Positions 18,242 through 26,747 of a stretch of DNA of 55,057 nucleotides are shown here, piece by piece. The stretch is from Liberibacter brunswickensis (GTDB lineage Bacteria; Pseudomonadota; Alphaproteobacteria; Rhizobiales; Rhizobiaceae). Made by a program: the position numbers and the translations under genes. The first letter of the stretch is position 1; the number at the start of each line of letters is the position of its first letter. The notes under the pieces were generated by a model. It made no database searches, was not told where the DNA came from, and saw nothing but the letters and a program-made list of their open reading frames with translations. The stretch spans positions 1 through 55,057 of the forward strand of contig NZ_JAAEJX010000010.1 of the NCBI RefSeq assembly GCF_036858155.1, in the 5' to 3' direction.

Positions 18242-18535
18242 TTAGAACTTATAATATTTGATAGGTGGATTAGGAAGAGGAAAAGCATCTACTATATCTT
18301 TTGTTTTTTTAAGAGAAATATTTTTATTCATGTCTTCTTTATTAGATGAATTGATTGTATCGTGGTTCCTTTTACTATGAATTGAAGTTTTTTTCTTCTT
18401 TTCACTGCTGGTTATTTCTTTTGACTCCTCTAACATATTTTTTGGACAAGCAGGTATTTCATAGCAGAATAATATTAGATATTGGGTAGTAAAAGTGAGT
18501 AATAGTAAAGTTTTATAAGAAAAACGCAAATACAT
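18242..18535 (-). CDS. Small predicted secreted protein (unknown)
   Basis: I do not recognise it. The 97-residue product starts with a classical Sec-type signal: a short basic n-region (MYLRFSYK) and a hydrophobic core (TLLLLTFTTQYLILFCY), with possible cleavage near residues 24-30. The mature part is lysine/serine-rich and likely disordered (TSSEKKKKTSIHSKRN) and ends in a proline-containing aromatic tail (FPLPNPPIKYYKF). A ribosome binding site AAGGAAA lies about 8 bases before the ATG at 18535, which supports translation. Small orphan Sec-dependent proteins of this size are common candidate effectors in Liberibacter, which lacks specialised type III/IV secretion systems, but effector function is inference. 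It is downstream of, and on the same strand as, the HAD-ribF operon, 162 bp away. Confidence 0.6.
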   Translation of the reverse strand: MYLRFSYKTLLLLTFTTQYLILFCYEIPACPKNMLEESKEITSSEKKKKTSIHSKRNHDTINSSNKEDMNKNISLKKTKDIVDAFPLPNPPIKYYKF

Positions 18536-18697
18536 AAAGAAATTTTCCTTTTAATTAAGAGATCATAATAAGGATAGCATATTAAAATAAAAGAGCAATT
18601 ATCATCGAGAATATAAAAATTTTTATTATTTTGATGATGTCCTATTATTTTTAATATTTTTATCATGAATAATTTATTTAAACAAAAGGTTATAATA

Positions 18698-19672
18698 TTA
18701 GAAGCATATTATGCGATCTATTTCGCTTAATGGATGAGAATTATTGAGTATTTTTCTTGTTTTTTTTTCATCTTGTTCTGTATGTTTTTTTAACTCTTGT
18801 AGATCTTTAAATTTGATTTCTTCTCGCAAGTAATCAAAGAATGAAACACTACATATTTGTCCGTATATTTCTTTAGAAAAGTCAAAGATAAAACTCTCTA
18901 ATATAAGAGGGCCATTTGATATTATTGTTGGATTTCTACCAAAGTTTGCAATTCCATCATAAGATGTTTTGTCTTGTATGCGGAAGCGGATTGCATATAC
19001 TCCTTCTTTTAGTAAGATTTCAGGTGACAGTTTCATATTAGCTGTAGGAAATCCTATGGTGCGTCCGATTTTTTTTCCATGAGTTACGGGTGCTTCAATA
19101 GTAAAACGATATCCGAGCAGGTGATTTGCATCAGTTATCCGCCCTTGTGTTAGTGCAGTTCTAATATTGCTTGAAGACACTATTTGAGAATTTTTATCAC
19201 GTAATTCATCAATGGAAATAGTATTAAAACCGTATTTTTCTCCATTTTTTTTCAATATATTTTCGTTTCCAGAGCGATTTTTACCGAAACAGAACTTAGT
19301 TCCTATAATAACTTTGCTTATTTTGAGCCATTCTACTAATATTTTTTGTATAAATTGTTCGGCGGAATAATTGGCGGTTTCTAAAGTAAATTTATATCTA
19401 ATTAGTGCAGAAAATCCCATATTTTCTAATATTTTTTCCTGAATTGAGGGTTGTGTTAATGTAAAAATTGGAGAAGAAGAGTATAGAATATTACGAGGAT
19501 GAGGATTAAATGATAGAACTATACTAGGAGATCCATTAGCTATTTTAATTGCGTGTTTTAATATAAAGTTATGTCCGAGATGTATTCCATCGAAATTACC
19601 GATGACAACCACTCCTCCTTTTAAGTGATTGGGTAATGTTTGATTAATTTCAATGTTATGGAAAACGTGCAT
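18698..19672 (-). CDS. ribF: Bifunctional riboflavin kinase / FAD synthetase
   Basis: RibF phosphorylates riboflavin to FMN and adenylates FMN to FAD, the cofactors of NuoF and the UbiH-type enzyme in this window. The 324-residue protein has the N-terminal nucleotidyltransferase-like FAD synthetase domain, with VVVIGNFDGIHLGH (about residues 21-34) and SSSNIRTALTQG (about 167-178). The C-terminal riboflavin kinase domain has GRTIGFPTANM (about 203-213) and a later GIANFGRNPT. The length matches the family (about 310-330). AAGGA lies just upstream of the ATG. Only 16 bp separate it from the preceding HAD gene, so they form an operon, an arrangement also found in other rhizobia. Confidence 0.96.
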   Translation of the reverse strand: MHVFHNIEINQTLPNHLKGGVVVIGNFDGIHLGHNFILKHAIKIANGSPSIVLSFNPHPRNILYSSSPIFTLTQPSIQEKILENMGFSALIRYKFTLETANYSAEQFIQKILVEWLKISKVIIGTKFCFGKNRSGNENILKKNGEKYGFNTISIDELRDKNSQIVSSSNIRTALTQGRITDANHLLGYRFTIEAPVTHGKKIGRTIGFPTANMKLSPEILLKEGVYAIRFRIQDKTSYDGIANFGRNPTIISNGPLILESFIFDFSKEIYGQICSVSFFDYLREEIKFKDLQELKKHTEQDEKKTRKILNNSHPLSEIDRIICF

Positions 19673-19688
19673 AGTTGTCCTTCTTATA

Positions 19689-20537
19689 TTATTTTAATTT
19701 CCTAATCCACCAATTAGGATGCAAATTTCTTTTAGAAAAGAAAATTTGTAGCATTTTTTCGTTAGTATTATTATTTGATAAGTATTCATTTCTATGAATG
19801 CCTTCGCTTACATATAATGCATCTATTCCAAATTGAAGGGCTCCTTTTATATCGGTTTCTATACCATCTCCGATAGCAAGTACTCGTCTTTTGTTTAATG
19901 ATTTGCATAAAGTGGATATTTTTTTAAATGCCATTTCGTAGATAGGCAAATGGGGTTTCCCTACCATTTTAACTATTCCATTCATTCCTTGATAAATTAG
20001 TGCTAATGCTCCAGCACAAGGAATAATTTTATTACCACGACTAGCATAAATATCTGGATTAGCACATATAAAAGGGATATGTCGATGGGCAAAACGATCT
20101 AAAAGTGTAATATATTCTTCGGGTTTTTCTGTTTCATCATTATAGAGGCCAGTGCATATTATTTTTTTTGCAGATTTCTCATCTGATATTTTAACTTTGA
20201 GATTTTCAAGTAGAGTATAATCTCTTTTAGGGCCTATAAAAAAAATATCTAGTGATTCCTCTTTTATCAGGGTATGTGTTAAGTCTCCAGAAGTTATAAT
20301 ATCATCCCAGAATTTAGGTATTGGTTCAAATGATTTTATTTGTAAAACAACGTTTGAAGATAGACGTGGGGAATTAGTTAACAATATTACTTTTAAACCG
20401 TTTGCACGTGCTTTCTGTAAAGCATAAATGCTGTTGTGAAAAATTTTTTTCCCATCATGAATTACGCCCCATACATCACAAAGAATAATATCATAATATG
20501 GTAAAATTGTGCATAAAGATGCGATTTCTTTCGTCAT
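19689..20537 (-). CDS. HAD-superfamily class IIA phosphatase (TIGR01459, NagD-like)
   Basis: A haloacid-dehalogenase hydrolase of 282 residues, probably acting on a small phosphorylated metabolite; the substrate is unknown. Motif I is DVWGVIHDG (nucleophile Asp, about residue 22), motif II is LLTNSPR, and motif IV is AIGDGIETDIKGA near the C-terminus, all intact. The WGVIHDG variant is typical of the TIGR01459 group of alphaproteobacteria. I chose the ATG at 20537 because AAAGGA sits about 8 bases upstream; a GTG at 20561 would put that site inside the coding region. It is the first gene of an operon with ribF, which hints at a flavin-related role, perhaps as a phosphatase in riboflavin or FMN metabolism (inference). 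Confidence 0.88.
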   Translation of the reverse strand: MTKEIASLCTILPYYDIILCDVWGVIHDGKKIFHNSIYALQKARANGLKVILLTNSPRLSSNVVLQIKSFEPIPKFWDDIITSGDLTHTLIKEESLDIFFIGPKRDYTLLENLKVKISDEKSAKKIICTGLYNDETEKPEEYITLLDRFAHRHIPFICANPDIYASRGNKIIPCAGALALIYQGMNGIVKMVGKPHLPIYEMAFKKISTLCKSLNKRRVLAIGDGIETDIKGALQFGIDALYVSEGIHRNEYLSNNNTNEKMLQIFFSKRNLHPNWWIRKLK

Positions 20538-20659
20538 TTGTATTCCTTTATTTGCAAGCACATCTACAATAACCGATATTCAGTTTTATATTTGTTTGTC
20601 AATTTGTTCTTTGATCGCATTTATTATGCAATGAGTTCTTTTATTATTATTGCTCCTCT

Positions 20660-20687
20660 TGACTTCGCAATGGTTTATTCCTAGATG
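20660..20687 (+). promoter_or_regulatory. Probable groESL promoter
   Basis: CTTGACT (TTGACT at 20660-20665) is followed after 16 bases by TAGATG (20682-20687). The -35 fits both the vegetative factor and the CTTGA of alphaproteobacterial RpoH promoters. It lies about 8 bases upstream of the CIRCE-like element and about 100 bp before groES, where a heat-shock promoter is expected. The assignment is from motif position only. Confidence 0.5.
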
Positions 20688-20694
20688 ATTATTG

Positions 20695-20721
20695 CTAGCA
20701 CTCGTTTTTGTAGGGTGGTGC
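20695..20721 (+). promoter_or_regulatory. Degenerate CIRCE element (HrcA operator) before groES
   Basis: CTAGCACTC (20695-20703) matches 8 of 9 bases of the CIRCE left arm TTAGCACTC. After exactly 9 bases, GGGTGGTGC (20713-20721) matches the right arm GAGTGCTAA at only about 5 of 9 positions. Position just downstream of a promoter and before groES is canonical. The right arm has drifted, so HrcA binding may be weak or lost. Confidence 0.6.
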
Positions 20722-20789
20722 AATAGCGAAGATTTATTTGGAAGTCGTTGTTGATTTAGTTTTTTTGTTATTAATGTAGGAGTTTAGAT

Positions 20790-21122
20790 ATGGTGGATAA
20801 ACGATATTTGCGTCCGTCAAGAGGTCGTGTGGTTGTACGCCGTCTTCAAAGTGAAACAATGACAGAAAGTGGTCTTATAATACCTCCTACTGTCTCTGAA
20901 AAGCCTTCTGCTTGTGGTGGTGAAGTTATGTGGGTTGGTAATGGTGTTCTAGATCAGTCAGGAAAAGTGATAGAACCAGAAGTAAAACCAGGTGATGTCG
21001 TGCTTTTTGGTAAATGGTCTGGGACAGAAATAAATCTTGGGGGAGACGATGAATATCTTGTGATGCAGGAATCAGATATCATAGGTGTCGTTGTTAATGA
21101 GAAAAAAAAGATAAATAAATAA
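20790..21122 (+). CDS. groES: Co-chaperonin GroES
   Basis: GroES is the heptameric lid of the GroEL folding chamber in the cytoplasm. The 110-residue product is slightly longer than the usual 95-105. It shows the expected core: LRPSRGRVVVRRL at the N-terminus, the mobile loop TMTESGLIIPPTVSEKPSACGGEVMWVG, and VKPGDVVLFGKWSGTEI...DEYLVMQESDIIGVV. The extra residues are a charged tail (NEKKKINK). AGGAG lies about 7 bases upstream of the ATG. It is the first gene of the groESL operon, behind a promoter and CIRCE-like site. Confidence 0.97.
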   Translation: MVDKRYLRPSRGRVVVRRLQSETMTESGLIIPPTVSEKPSACGGEVMWVGNGVLDQSGKVIEPEVKPGDVVLFGKWSGTEINLGGDDEYLVMQESDIIGVVVNEKKKINK

Positions 21123-21137
21123 TATTTTAGAGATGAT

Positions 21138-21154
21138 GGGATCTTATGGATCCC
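21138..21154 (+). terminator. Short hairpin between groES and groEL
   Basis: GGGATC (21138-21143) pairs with GATCCC (21149-21154) around a TTATG loop, followed by TTTAG. The stem is only six pairs but GC-rich for this genome. It could be a partial attenuator or an mRNA processing/stability element that sets the GroES:GroEL ratio. The run of T is too short for strong termination. Confidence 0.4.
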
Positions 21155-21197
21155 TTTAGATTATTTGATTTTATATAGAATCTAGGAGTTTTAGTCT

Positions 21198-22847
21198 ATG
21201 GCTGCTAAAGACATTAAGTTGGGTATGAGTGCTCGAGACAGTGTTGCATATGGCGTTAATATGCTTGCTGATGCTGTTAAATGTACTCTTGGTCCTAAGG
21301 GGCGTTGTGTTGTGATCGCTAATTCCTTTGGTGCTCCTCGTGTTACTAAGGATGGTGTGAGTGTTGCTAAAAGTATAAGTTTTAAAAATCCTTTTCATGA
21401 AGTCGGTGCTCGTATGATACGGGATGTAGCGACTAATGCGGAAGATAATTCAGGGGATGGTACAACTACTGCTACTTGTCTTGCTCAAGCAATTATTAAT
21501 GAAGGTCGAAAATACGTTGCCGCTGGTCTTAATCCTATGGATATAAGACGTGGTATCAATCTCGCTGTTCAAGAAGTTGTCGATTATCTCAAGGTAAATC
21601 ATAAGAAAGTTGGAAGTCGTGAAGAAATTATCCAGGTAGCAACTATTTCTGCTAATGGTGATAAAGATATTGGTGAACAGATTGCTTATGCAATGGAAAA
21701 AATAGGTCCACATGGAATTATCACTATTGATCAATCTAAAACAGCTACTACTGAGGTTAGGGTTGTTAAAGGTATGCAATTTGATAGGGGTTATATCTCT
21801 CCTTACTTTGTGACCAATTCAGAAAGAATGACAGCTGAAGCTGAGAACCCATATATTTTACTTTACGATAAGAAAATATCAGCTCTTCAACCTCTTATTC
21901 CAATACTTGAAAGTGTAGCTCAATCTGGTAGACCTCTATGTATTATTGCTGAAGATATAGAAGGGGATGCTTTGGCAACTCTTGTTGTTAATAGATTACG
22001 TTGTAACCTATCAGTTATTGGAACTAAAACACCTGCTTTTGGTGATCGTCGTAAAGCAATGCTTCAGGATATTGCTGTTTTGGTTGGTGCTACTGTTATT
22101 TCTGATGAAGTTGGGCTTAAACTTGAGAAAGTTACGCTTGCTGATTTAGGTTCTGCTAAAAAAATTGTTATGACTAAAGATGAGACAACAATCGTTGGTG
22201 GAAATGGTTCTCCGGAAAAAGTGAAATCTCGTGTTAGCGAAATTCAAAGGTCTATTGAGGAAACTAAATCAGATTATGATCGTGATAAACTTAAAGAGCG
22301 TCTAGCTAAGTTGGCTGGTGGTGTTGCTGTTATAGAAGTTGGAGATGTAACAGAAGCAGCTTTAAGTGAGAAAAAAGATCGCTATCAGGATTCACTTGAT
22401 GCTACACGTGCTGCATCTGATGAAGGTATTGTTGCAGGTGGTGGTCTTGCTCTTGTTCGTGCTGCTCAGGCCTTATCTGTTAAGGGTGATAATGAAGACC
22501 AGTCTGCAGGTATAGAAATTATTCGCAAGACTCTTTCTTATCCATGTCGGCAGATCATTGAAAATGCGGGTGATGAAGCTGCACTTATTGTTAGCAAAAT
22601 ACAAGAAAATAAAAATGTTAATTATGGGTATAATGCTCAAACAGGTGTTTTCGGTGATATGTTTGAAATGGGTATCATTGATCCTGTAAAGGTTGTCCGT
22701 AATGCTCTACAGTTTGCTGCATCTGTTTCATCTATGCTATTGATTACCGAAGCAGTTGTTGTTGATCTTCCAAAAGAAGAAACAGCATCTCCTCAAATGC
22801 CTGCTGGTGGTGGTATGGGTGGTATGGGTGGTATGGATATGATGTAA
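21198..22847 (+). CDS. groEL: Chaperonin GroEL (Hsp60)
   Basis: GroEL forms the double-ring ATP-dependent folding chamber. The 549-residue protein matches family length. It starts MAAKDIKLGMSARDSV and has the nucleotide-binding TLGPKGR, the DGTTTAT catalytic segment, and VVEGxQ-like VVKGMQFDRGYISPYF. The apical domain follows, then GVAVIEVG and the DATRAASDEGIVAGGG hinge/ATP site. The end is the Gly-Met tail (GGMGGMGGMDMM) that lines the cavity. AGGAG lies 10 bases before the ATG. A strong terminator follows 33 bp after the stop, closing a two-gene operon. Codon use is less AT-biased than in neighbours, as expected for a highly expressed gene. Confidence 0.99.
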   Translation: MAAKDIKLGMSARDSVAYGVNMLADAVKCTLGPKGRCVVIANSFGAPRVTKDGVSVAKSISFKNPFHEVGARMIRDVATNAEDNSGDGTTTATCLAQAIINEGRKYVAAGLNPMDIRRGINLAVQEVVDYLKVNHKKVGSREEIIQVATISANGDKDIGEQIAYAMEKIGPHGIITIDQSKTATTEVRVVKGMQFDRGYISPYFVTNSERMTAEAENPYILLYDKKISALQPLIPILESVAQSGRPLCIIAEDIEGDALATLVVNRLRCNLSVIGTKTPAFGDRRKAMLQDIAVLVGATVISDEVGLKLEKVTLADLGSAKKIVMTKDETTIVGGNGSPEKVKSRVSEIQRSIEETKSDYDRDKLKERLAKLAGGVAVIEVGDVTEAALSEKKDRYQDSLDATRAASDEGIVAGGGLALVRAAQALSVKGDNEDQSAGIEIIRKTLSYPCRQIIENAGDEAALIVSKIQENKNVNYGYNAQTGVFGDMFEMGIIDPVKVVRNALQFAASVSSMLLITEAVVVDLPKEETASPQMPAGGGMGGMGGMDMM

Positions 22848-22880
22848 ATCATTTTCTTATCGCTATATATTTTACCGATT

Positions 22881-22913
22881 GGAGAGAAGATACTCTTGGA
22901 GTATCTTCTCTCC
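22881..22913 (+). terminator. groESL intrinsic terminator
   Basis: GGAGAGAAGATACTC (22881-22895) and GAGTATCTTCTCTCC (22899-22913) form a perfect 15-bp stem with a TTG loop, followed by TTTATTA. It lies 33 bp after the groEL stop. This is the clearest intrinsic terminator in the window. Confidence 0.92.
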
Positions 22914-23318
22914 TTTATTATGGGAAAATATAATTGATTACTTATAATTTTTCTATTCTTATTATTGCAAAATTCTTTTCACTATATAAAAGGCATATTT
23001 TATCTATTTTATAAATATAGATAAATGTATATTTTGTATAATAAGTTCATTTTATTTTTGATCTTGAAAATAAAGTAATTTTTTTATTAGTTCGCAGAAA
23101 CAATATTATTATATATTATAAATATATATTTTTTTTTGAGGATTTACTTTTATATCCTGTCTTTATTAACTTTTTCTAATTAGGTACATAGGAAAAAAAT
23201 ATAAAACAACAATGCGAGATTATGTCAGAACAATTTTAATAATGAAAAACGCTATAAGAAAATAATCTATCCAAGTGCTACAACGAATATATAAATATGA
23301 TTATTTATCTTTTTATCA
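22914..23318. other. Non-coding spacer between groESL terminator and tRNA-Val
   Basis: About 400 bp of AT-rich DNA. The only open frames are under 25 codons without ribosome binding sites. I see no RNA gene or repeat. Confidence 0.5.
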
Positions 23319-23393
23319 TGGTGGGCAATGAGAGAGTCGAACTCCCGACATCCTCGGTGTAAACGAGGCGCTCTACCACTGAGCTAATCGCCC
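23319..23393 (-). tRNA. tRNA-Val (TAC anticodon)
   Basis: On the minus strand the acceptor GGGCGAT pairs with ATTGCCC (one G-U). The anticodon stem CCTCG/CGAGG encloses TTTACAC, anticodon TAC. The T arm is CGGGA-GTTCGAC-TCTCT in the usual place. The CCA end is encoded at 23319-23321. Confidence 0.96.
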
Positions 23394-23712
23394 TCAACTA
23401 CAATCTGATACAATAATTTTTTGATATTCGCAAATAAAAAAATAAAAATAGGGTATTTTTTTGTTGATAAAAAATACATAAAGTTTTTCTTAATTATATA
23501 AATTATTTTACTATGTTTGTAGATTGTATAAGGGTTTGTTATGTATTAAAGTTTCTGTATCTTTTTTGATAATTTTTCTGTGACTTAATTTATTTTTGTT
23601 GTGTTATATACTATTATTGTAGTAGATAATCCTGGTGATATTGTTTTTATTTTTTATTATATAGTAGTATAGACATCACTTATTTTTTTGACTATTTTAT
23701 GTTGCTAGTTAA
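23394..23712. other. Spacer between divergent tRNA-Val and tRNA-Asp
   Basis: About 320 bp with no gene. It should contain promoters for the two tRNAs, which are transcribed outwards from it. No single -35/-10 pair stands out from the AT-rich background. Confidence 0.45.
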
Positions 23713-23789
<77 letters not shown>

Positions 23790-23903
23790 TATAAATGATT
23801 ATTTCGTGCAGCGTATTATTTTTTTAATGCAATATTATGTGATTTTTGCAATAATTAATTTGTTTAGTGTTGTTACGTACTTTGTATAGTGGAAATTTTC
23901 AAT

Positions 23904-24269
23904 ATGGGTGATTTTTTAACTTCTTATGCGCCGATTATAGTATTTATAGCTATTGTATCTGCAATAGTTCTATCTCTTATGATTTCTCCTTTTATTATTG
24001 CTGTTAAATCTCCTGATTCGGAAAAATTATCTACTTATGAGTGTGGTTTTGATCCTTTTGATAATGCTCGTGTAAAATTTGATATTAGATTCTGTCTAGT
24101 CTCTGTTTTGTTTATCATTTTTGACTTAGAGATCGCCTTTTTATTTCCTTGGGCAGTTTGTTTTAAAGGGATTAGTTGGTTGGGTTTTTGTTCTATGATG
24201 ATATTTCTAGGTATTTTGGTTATTGGATTCATTTATGAGTGGAAAAAAGGGGCTTTAGAATGGGATTGA
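23904..24269 (+). CDS. nuoA: NADH-quinone oxidoreductase subunit A
   Basis: NuoA is a small membrane subunit of complex I at the junction of the peripheral and membrane arms. With the ATG at 23904 it has 121 residues, the family length. An in-frame GTG at 23889 would add five residues that overlap the only ribosome-binding-like GGAAA. Three transmembrane helices are visible. The conserved loop LSTYECGFDPFDNARVKFDIRF has the functional Cys and the acidic residues next to the quinone channel. It is the first gene of the nuo operon and its last codons overlap the start of nuoB. Confidence 0.95.
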   Translation: MGDFLTSYAPIIVFIAIVSAIVLSLMISPFIIAVKSPDSEKLSTYECGFDPFDNARVKFDIRFCLVSVLFIIFDLEIAFLFPWAVCFKGISWLGFCSMMIFLGILVIGFIYEWKKGALEWD

Positions 24270-24820
24270 AAAGGATTAATGAGAAGATCGTTTTTGGTCA
24301 TAATTGTGGCTTGTCGTCAGATAGGGAAAGCTCGAATTTTATTGAAATTAATAGTGATTTGTCTAATAAAGGTTTCCTTGTAACCTCGGTTGATCAATTG
24401 GTGACTTGGGCTCGTACTGGATCATTAATGTGGATGACTTTTGGGTTGGCGTGTTGTGCTGTTGAAATGATGCAGGCTTCTATGCCCCGTTATGATCTTG
24501 AGCGTTTTGGTTTTGCTCCGCGTGCTTCGCCAAGGCAATCAGATGTTATGATTGTTGCTGGTACATTGACTAATAAGATGGCTTCGGCTCTTCGTAAGGT
24601 ATATGATCAGATGCCTGAGCCTCGTTATGTTATTTCTATGGGTTCGTGTGCTAATGGAGGTGGATATTACCATTATTCATACTCTGTTGTACGAGGATGT
24701 GATCGTATTGTTCCTGTAGATATATATGTTCCTGGATGCCCTCCTACAGCAGAAGCTCTTCTTTATGGCGTTCTTTTATTGCAGAAGAAAATTCGTCGTG
24801 TCGGAAATATCAAGCGTTAA
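24260..24820 (+). CDS. nuoB: NADH-quinone oxidoreductase subunit B
   Basis: NuoB carries the terminal [4Fe-4S] cluster N2 that hands electrons to ubiquinone. With the ATG at 24260 (AAGGGG about 8 bases upstream) it has 186 residues. The start overlaps the nuoA end by 10 bp, a sign of translational coupling. Cluster ligands are the tandem C65-C66 (GLACCAVEM), C130 (MGSCANGGG) and C160 (VPGCPPT). All are present. The N-terminal 35 residues are variable, as in other rhizobia. Confidence 0.96.
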   Translation: MGLKRINEKIVFGHNCGLSSDRESSNFIEINSDLSNKGFLVTSVDQLVTWARTGSLMWMTFGLACCAVEMMQASMPRYDLERFGFAPRASPRQSDVMIVAGTLTNKMASALRKVYDQMPEPRYVISMGSCANGGGYYHYSYSVVRGCDRIVPVDIYVPGCPPTAEALLYGVLLLQKKIRRVGNIKR

Positions 24821-24832
24821 AAAGGAAGTGTT

Positions 24833-25441
24833 GTGGTTAAGAAGATTAAAAATATAGGTGATTACATAGTTAGTTCCTTTGATGGTTCTATAGAATTGAG
24901 AATTAATTCAATAGGAGAGTTATCTATTGATGTTAATCGCAATGAATTGGTTTCGCTTTGTTATTTTCTTCGAGATGATCATAATTGTTGTTTTGTTAAC
25001 ATTGTAGATTTGTGTGGTGTAGATTTTTTAAGTCGTACTAGTCGTTTTGATGTTGTTTATCATTTTTTATCTCCAAAATATAATAGTCGTGTGCGGGTAA
25101 AAGTAGCTATTTCCGAAGGAGAGTGTGTGCCTTCTATAATAGAAGTTTATCCTGGAGCAGGTTGGTTTGAACGTGAGGTATGGGATATGTATGGTATTCA
25201 CTTTGAAAATCATCCTGATTTAAGGCGTATTCTCACAGATTATGGTTTTAAAGGTCATCCTTTACGCAAGGATTTTCCTGTTACTGGCTTTGTGGAGCTT
25301 CATTATGATAATGACGCTAAAAAAGTTGTTTATCGTCCTGTAGAATTGATGCAAGAGCATAGGGACTATGATTTTTTGTCTCCTTGGGAAGGATCTGAAT
25401 CTTTGTTTGCTAAAAAAGATTCGAATAATAATGTTCCTTAG
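24833..25441 (+). CDS. nuoC: NADH-quinone oxidoreductase subunit C
   Basis: A 202-residue hydrophilic subunit of the connecting module of complex I, corresponding to the mitochondrial 30-kDa subunit. The family signature is intact: PGAGWFEREVWDMYGIHFENHPDLRRILTDYGF (contiguous in the protein in pieces around residues 118-145) followed by GHPLRKDFP. It starts with GTG at 24833, directly after an AAGGAAG site, 12 bp past the nuoB stop. The length equals that of other rhizobial NuoC proteins and it is separate from NuoD, unlike the fused enterobacterial NuoCD. Confidence 0.95.
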   Translation: MVKKIKNIGDYIVSSFDGSIELRINSIGELSIDVNRNELVSLCYFLRDDHNCCFVNIVDLCGVDFLSRTSRFDVVYHFLSPKYNSRVRVKVAISEGECVPSIIEVYPGAGWFEREVWDMYGIHFENHPDLRRILTDYGFKGHPLRKDFPVTGFVELHYDNDAKKVVYRPVELMQEHRDYDFLSPWEGSESLFAKKDSNNNVP

Positions 25442-25481
25442 TAAAGTTTCCTTTTGGTTTTGTAAGATGGAGTCTGCATAG

Positions 25482-26672
25482 ATGGGTAAAAAAAAGGATC
25501 GTGTATTTACTATAAATTTTGGTCCACAGCATCCTGCGGCACATGGGGTTTTGCGGCTTATTCTTGAGTTAGATGGTGAGATTGTAGAGCGTGTTGATCC
25601 TCATATAGGGCTATTGCATAGAGGAACTGAGAAGCTTATTGAGACAAAAACCTTTTTGCAAGCTGTTCCATATTTTGATCGTTTGGATTATGTGTCTCCT
25701 ATGAATCAAGAGCATGCGTATGCTTTGGCGGTAGAAAAGCTTCTGGGAATTGAGATTCCAATTCGTGGACAATTGATTCGTGTTCTTTATTCTGAAATTG
25801 GTCGTATTCTATCTCATTTATTAAATGTCACTACTCAGGCTATGGATGTTGGGGCATTGACTCCTCCTTTATGGGGTTTTGAAGAACGAGAAAAGCTGAT
25901 GGTGTTTTACGAACGTGCATCTGGATCGCGTATGCATGCAGCGTATTTCCGTCCTGGAGGAGTCCATCAGGATATTCCGCCTGAATTAGTAGATGATATT
26001 GGTTGTTGGTGTGATTCTTTTCCATCTGTCCTTGATGATATAAGTGATCTTTTAACTAATAATCGTATATTTAAACAGCGCAATGTTAATATTGGTGTTG
26101 TTAAGCTTGAAGATGCATGGGGATGGGGATTTTCAGGAGTTATGATTCGTGGATCTGGTGCTCCTTGGGATTTGCGTAAATCTCAACCATATGAATGTTA
26201 TTCAGATATGGATTTTGATATTCCTATCGGGAAAAATGGAGATTGTTATGATCGATATCTAGTGCGTATGATGGAGATGCGTGAATCTTTAAAAATCATA
26301 CGTCAATGTGTTAATCTTTTGCTTGGAAAAAATAAAAATGGTCCAGTATCTTCTTCTGATTCTAAGATTGTTCCTCCTAAAAGAGCGTATATGAAACGTT
26401 CTATGGAAGCATTGATTCATCATTTTAAGCTTTATACTGAAGGATATCATGTTCCAAGTGGTGAGGTTTATGCAGCTGTAGAAGCTCCTAAAGGAGAGTT
26501 TGGGGTTTATTTGATTTCAGATGGTAGTAATAAGCCTTATCGTTGTAAGATTCGTGCACCTGGATATTCACATCTTCAGGCAATAGAGTTTTTATGTAAA
26601 GGTCATCAATTAGCAGATGTATCAGCTATTTTAGGATCTTTGGATATTGTTTTTGGTGAGGTTGATAGATAA
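25482..26672 (+). CDS. nuoD: NADH-quinone oxidoreductase subunit D
   Basis: NuoD is the 49-kDa-type subunit that forms the ubiquinone site with NuoB. The 396-residue protein begins with TINFGPQHPAAHGVLR, the quinone-binding loop with the conserved histidines. It continues with HRGTEKLIE, YFDRLDYVSPMNQEHAYALAVE and the C-terminal EAPKGEFGVYLISDG...CKIRAPGY...DVSAILGSLDIVFGEVDR. Length and all motifs are normal. GGAG lies about 10 bases before the ATG. Confidence 0.97.
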   Translation: MGKKKDRVFTINFGPQHPAAHGVLRLILELDGEIVERVDPHIGLLHRGTEKLIETKTFLQAVPYFDRLDYVSPMNQEHAYALAVEKLLGIEIPIRGQLIRVLYSEIGRILSHLLNVTTQAMDVGALTPPLWGFEEREKLMVFYERASGSRMHAAYFRPGGVHQDIPPELVDDIGCWCDSFPSVLDDISDLLTNNRIFKQRNVNIGVVKLEDAWGWGFSGVMIRGSGAPWDLRKSQPYECYSDMDFDIPIGKNGDCYDRYLVRMMEMRESLKIIRQCVNLLLGKNKNGPVSSSDSKIVPPKRAYMKRSMEALIHHFKLYTEGYHVPSGEVYAAVEAPKGEFGVYLISDGSNKPYRCKIRAPGYSHLQAIEFLCKGHQLADVSAILGSLDIVFGEVDR

Positions 26673-26747
26673 TTCTACTTGGGAATTGTTTTGTATTGGT
26701 TAGACTTTTTTTATTTATATTAATTTGATAAGGGCGTGTGAAGGGAT

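Noticed and set aside
18475..18666. Minus-strand frame of 63 codons overlapping the secreted-protein gene
   Set aside because: It overlaps the better supported gene at 18242-18535 out of frame and has only AT-driven composition (I, Y, L, N).
23688..23693. TTGACT as -35 of the tRNA-Asp promoter
   Set aside because: It lies only about 20 bases before the tRNA 5' end, too close for a -35 with a -10 and a transcription start between.
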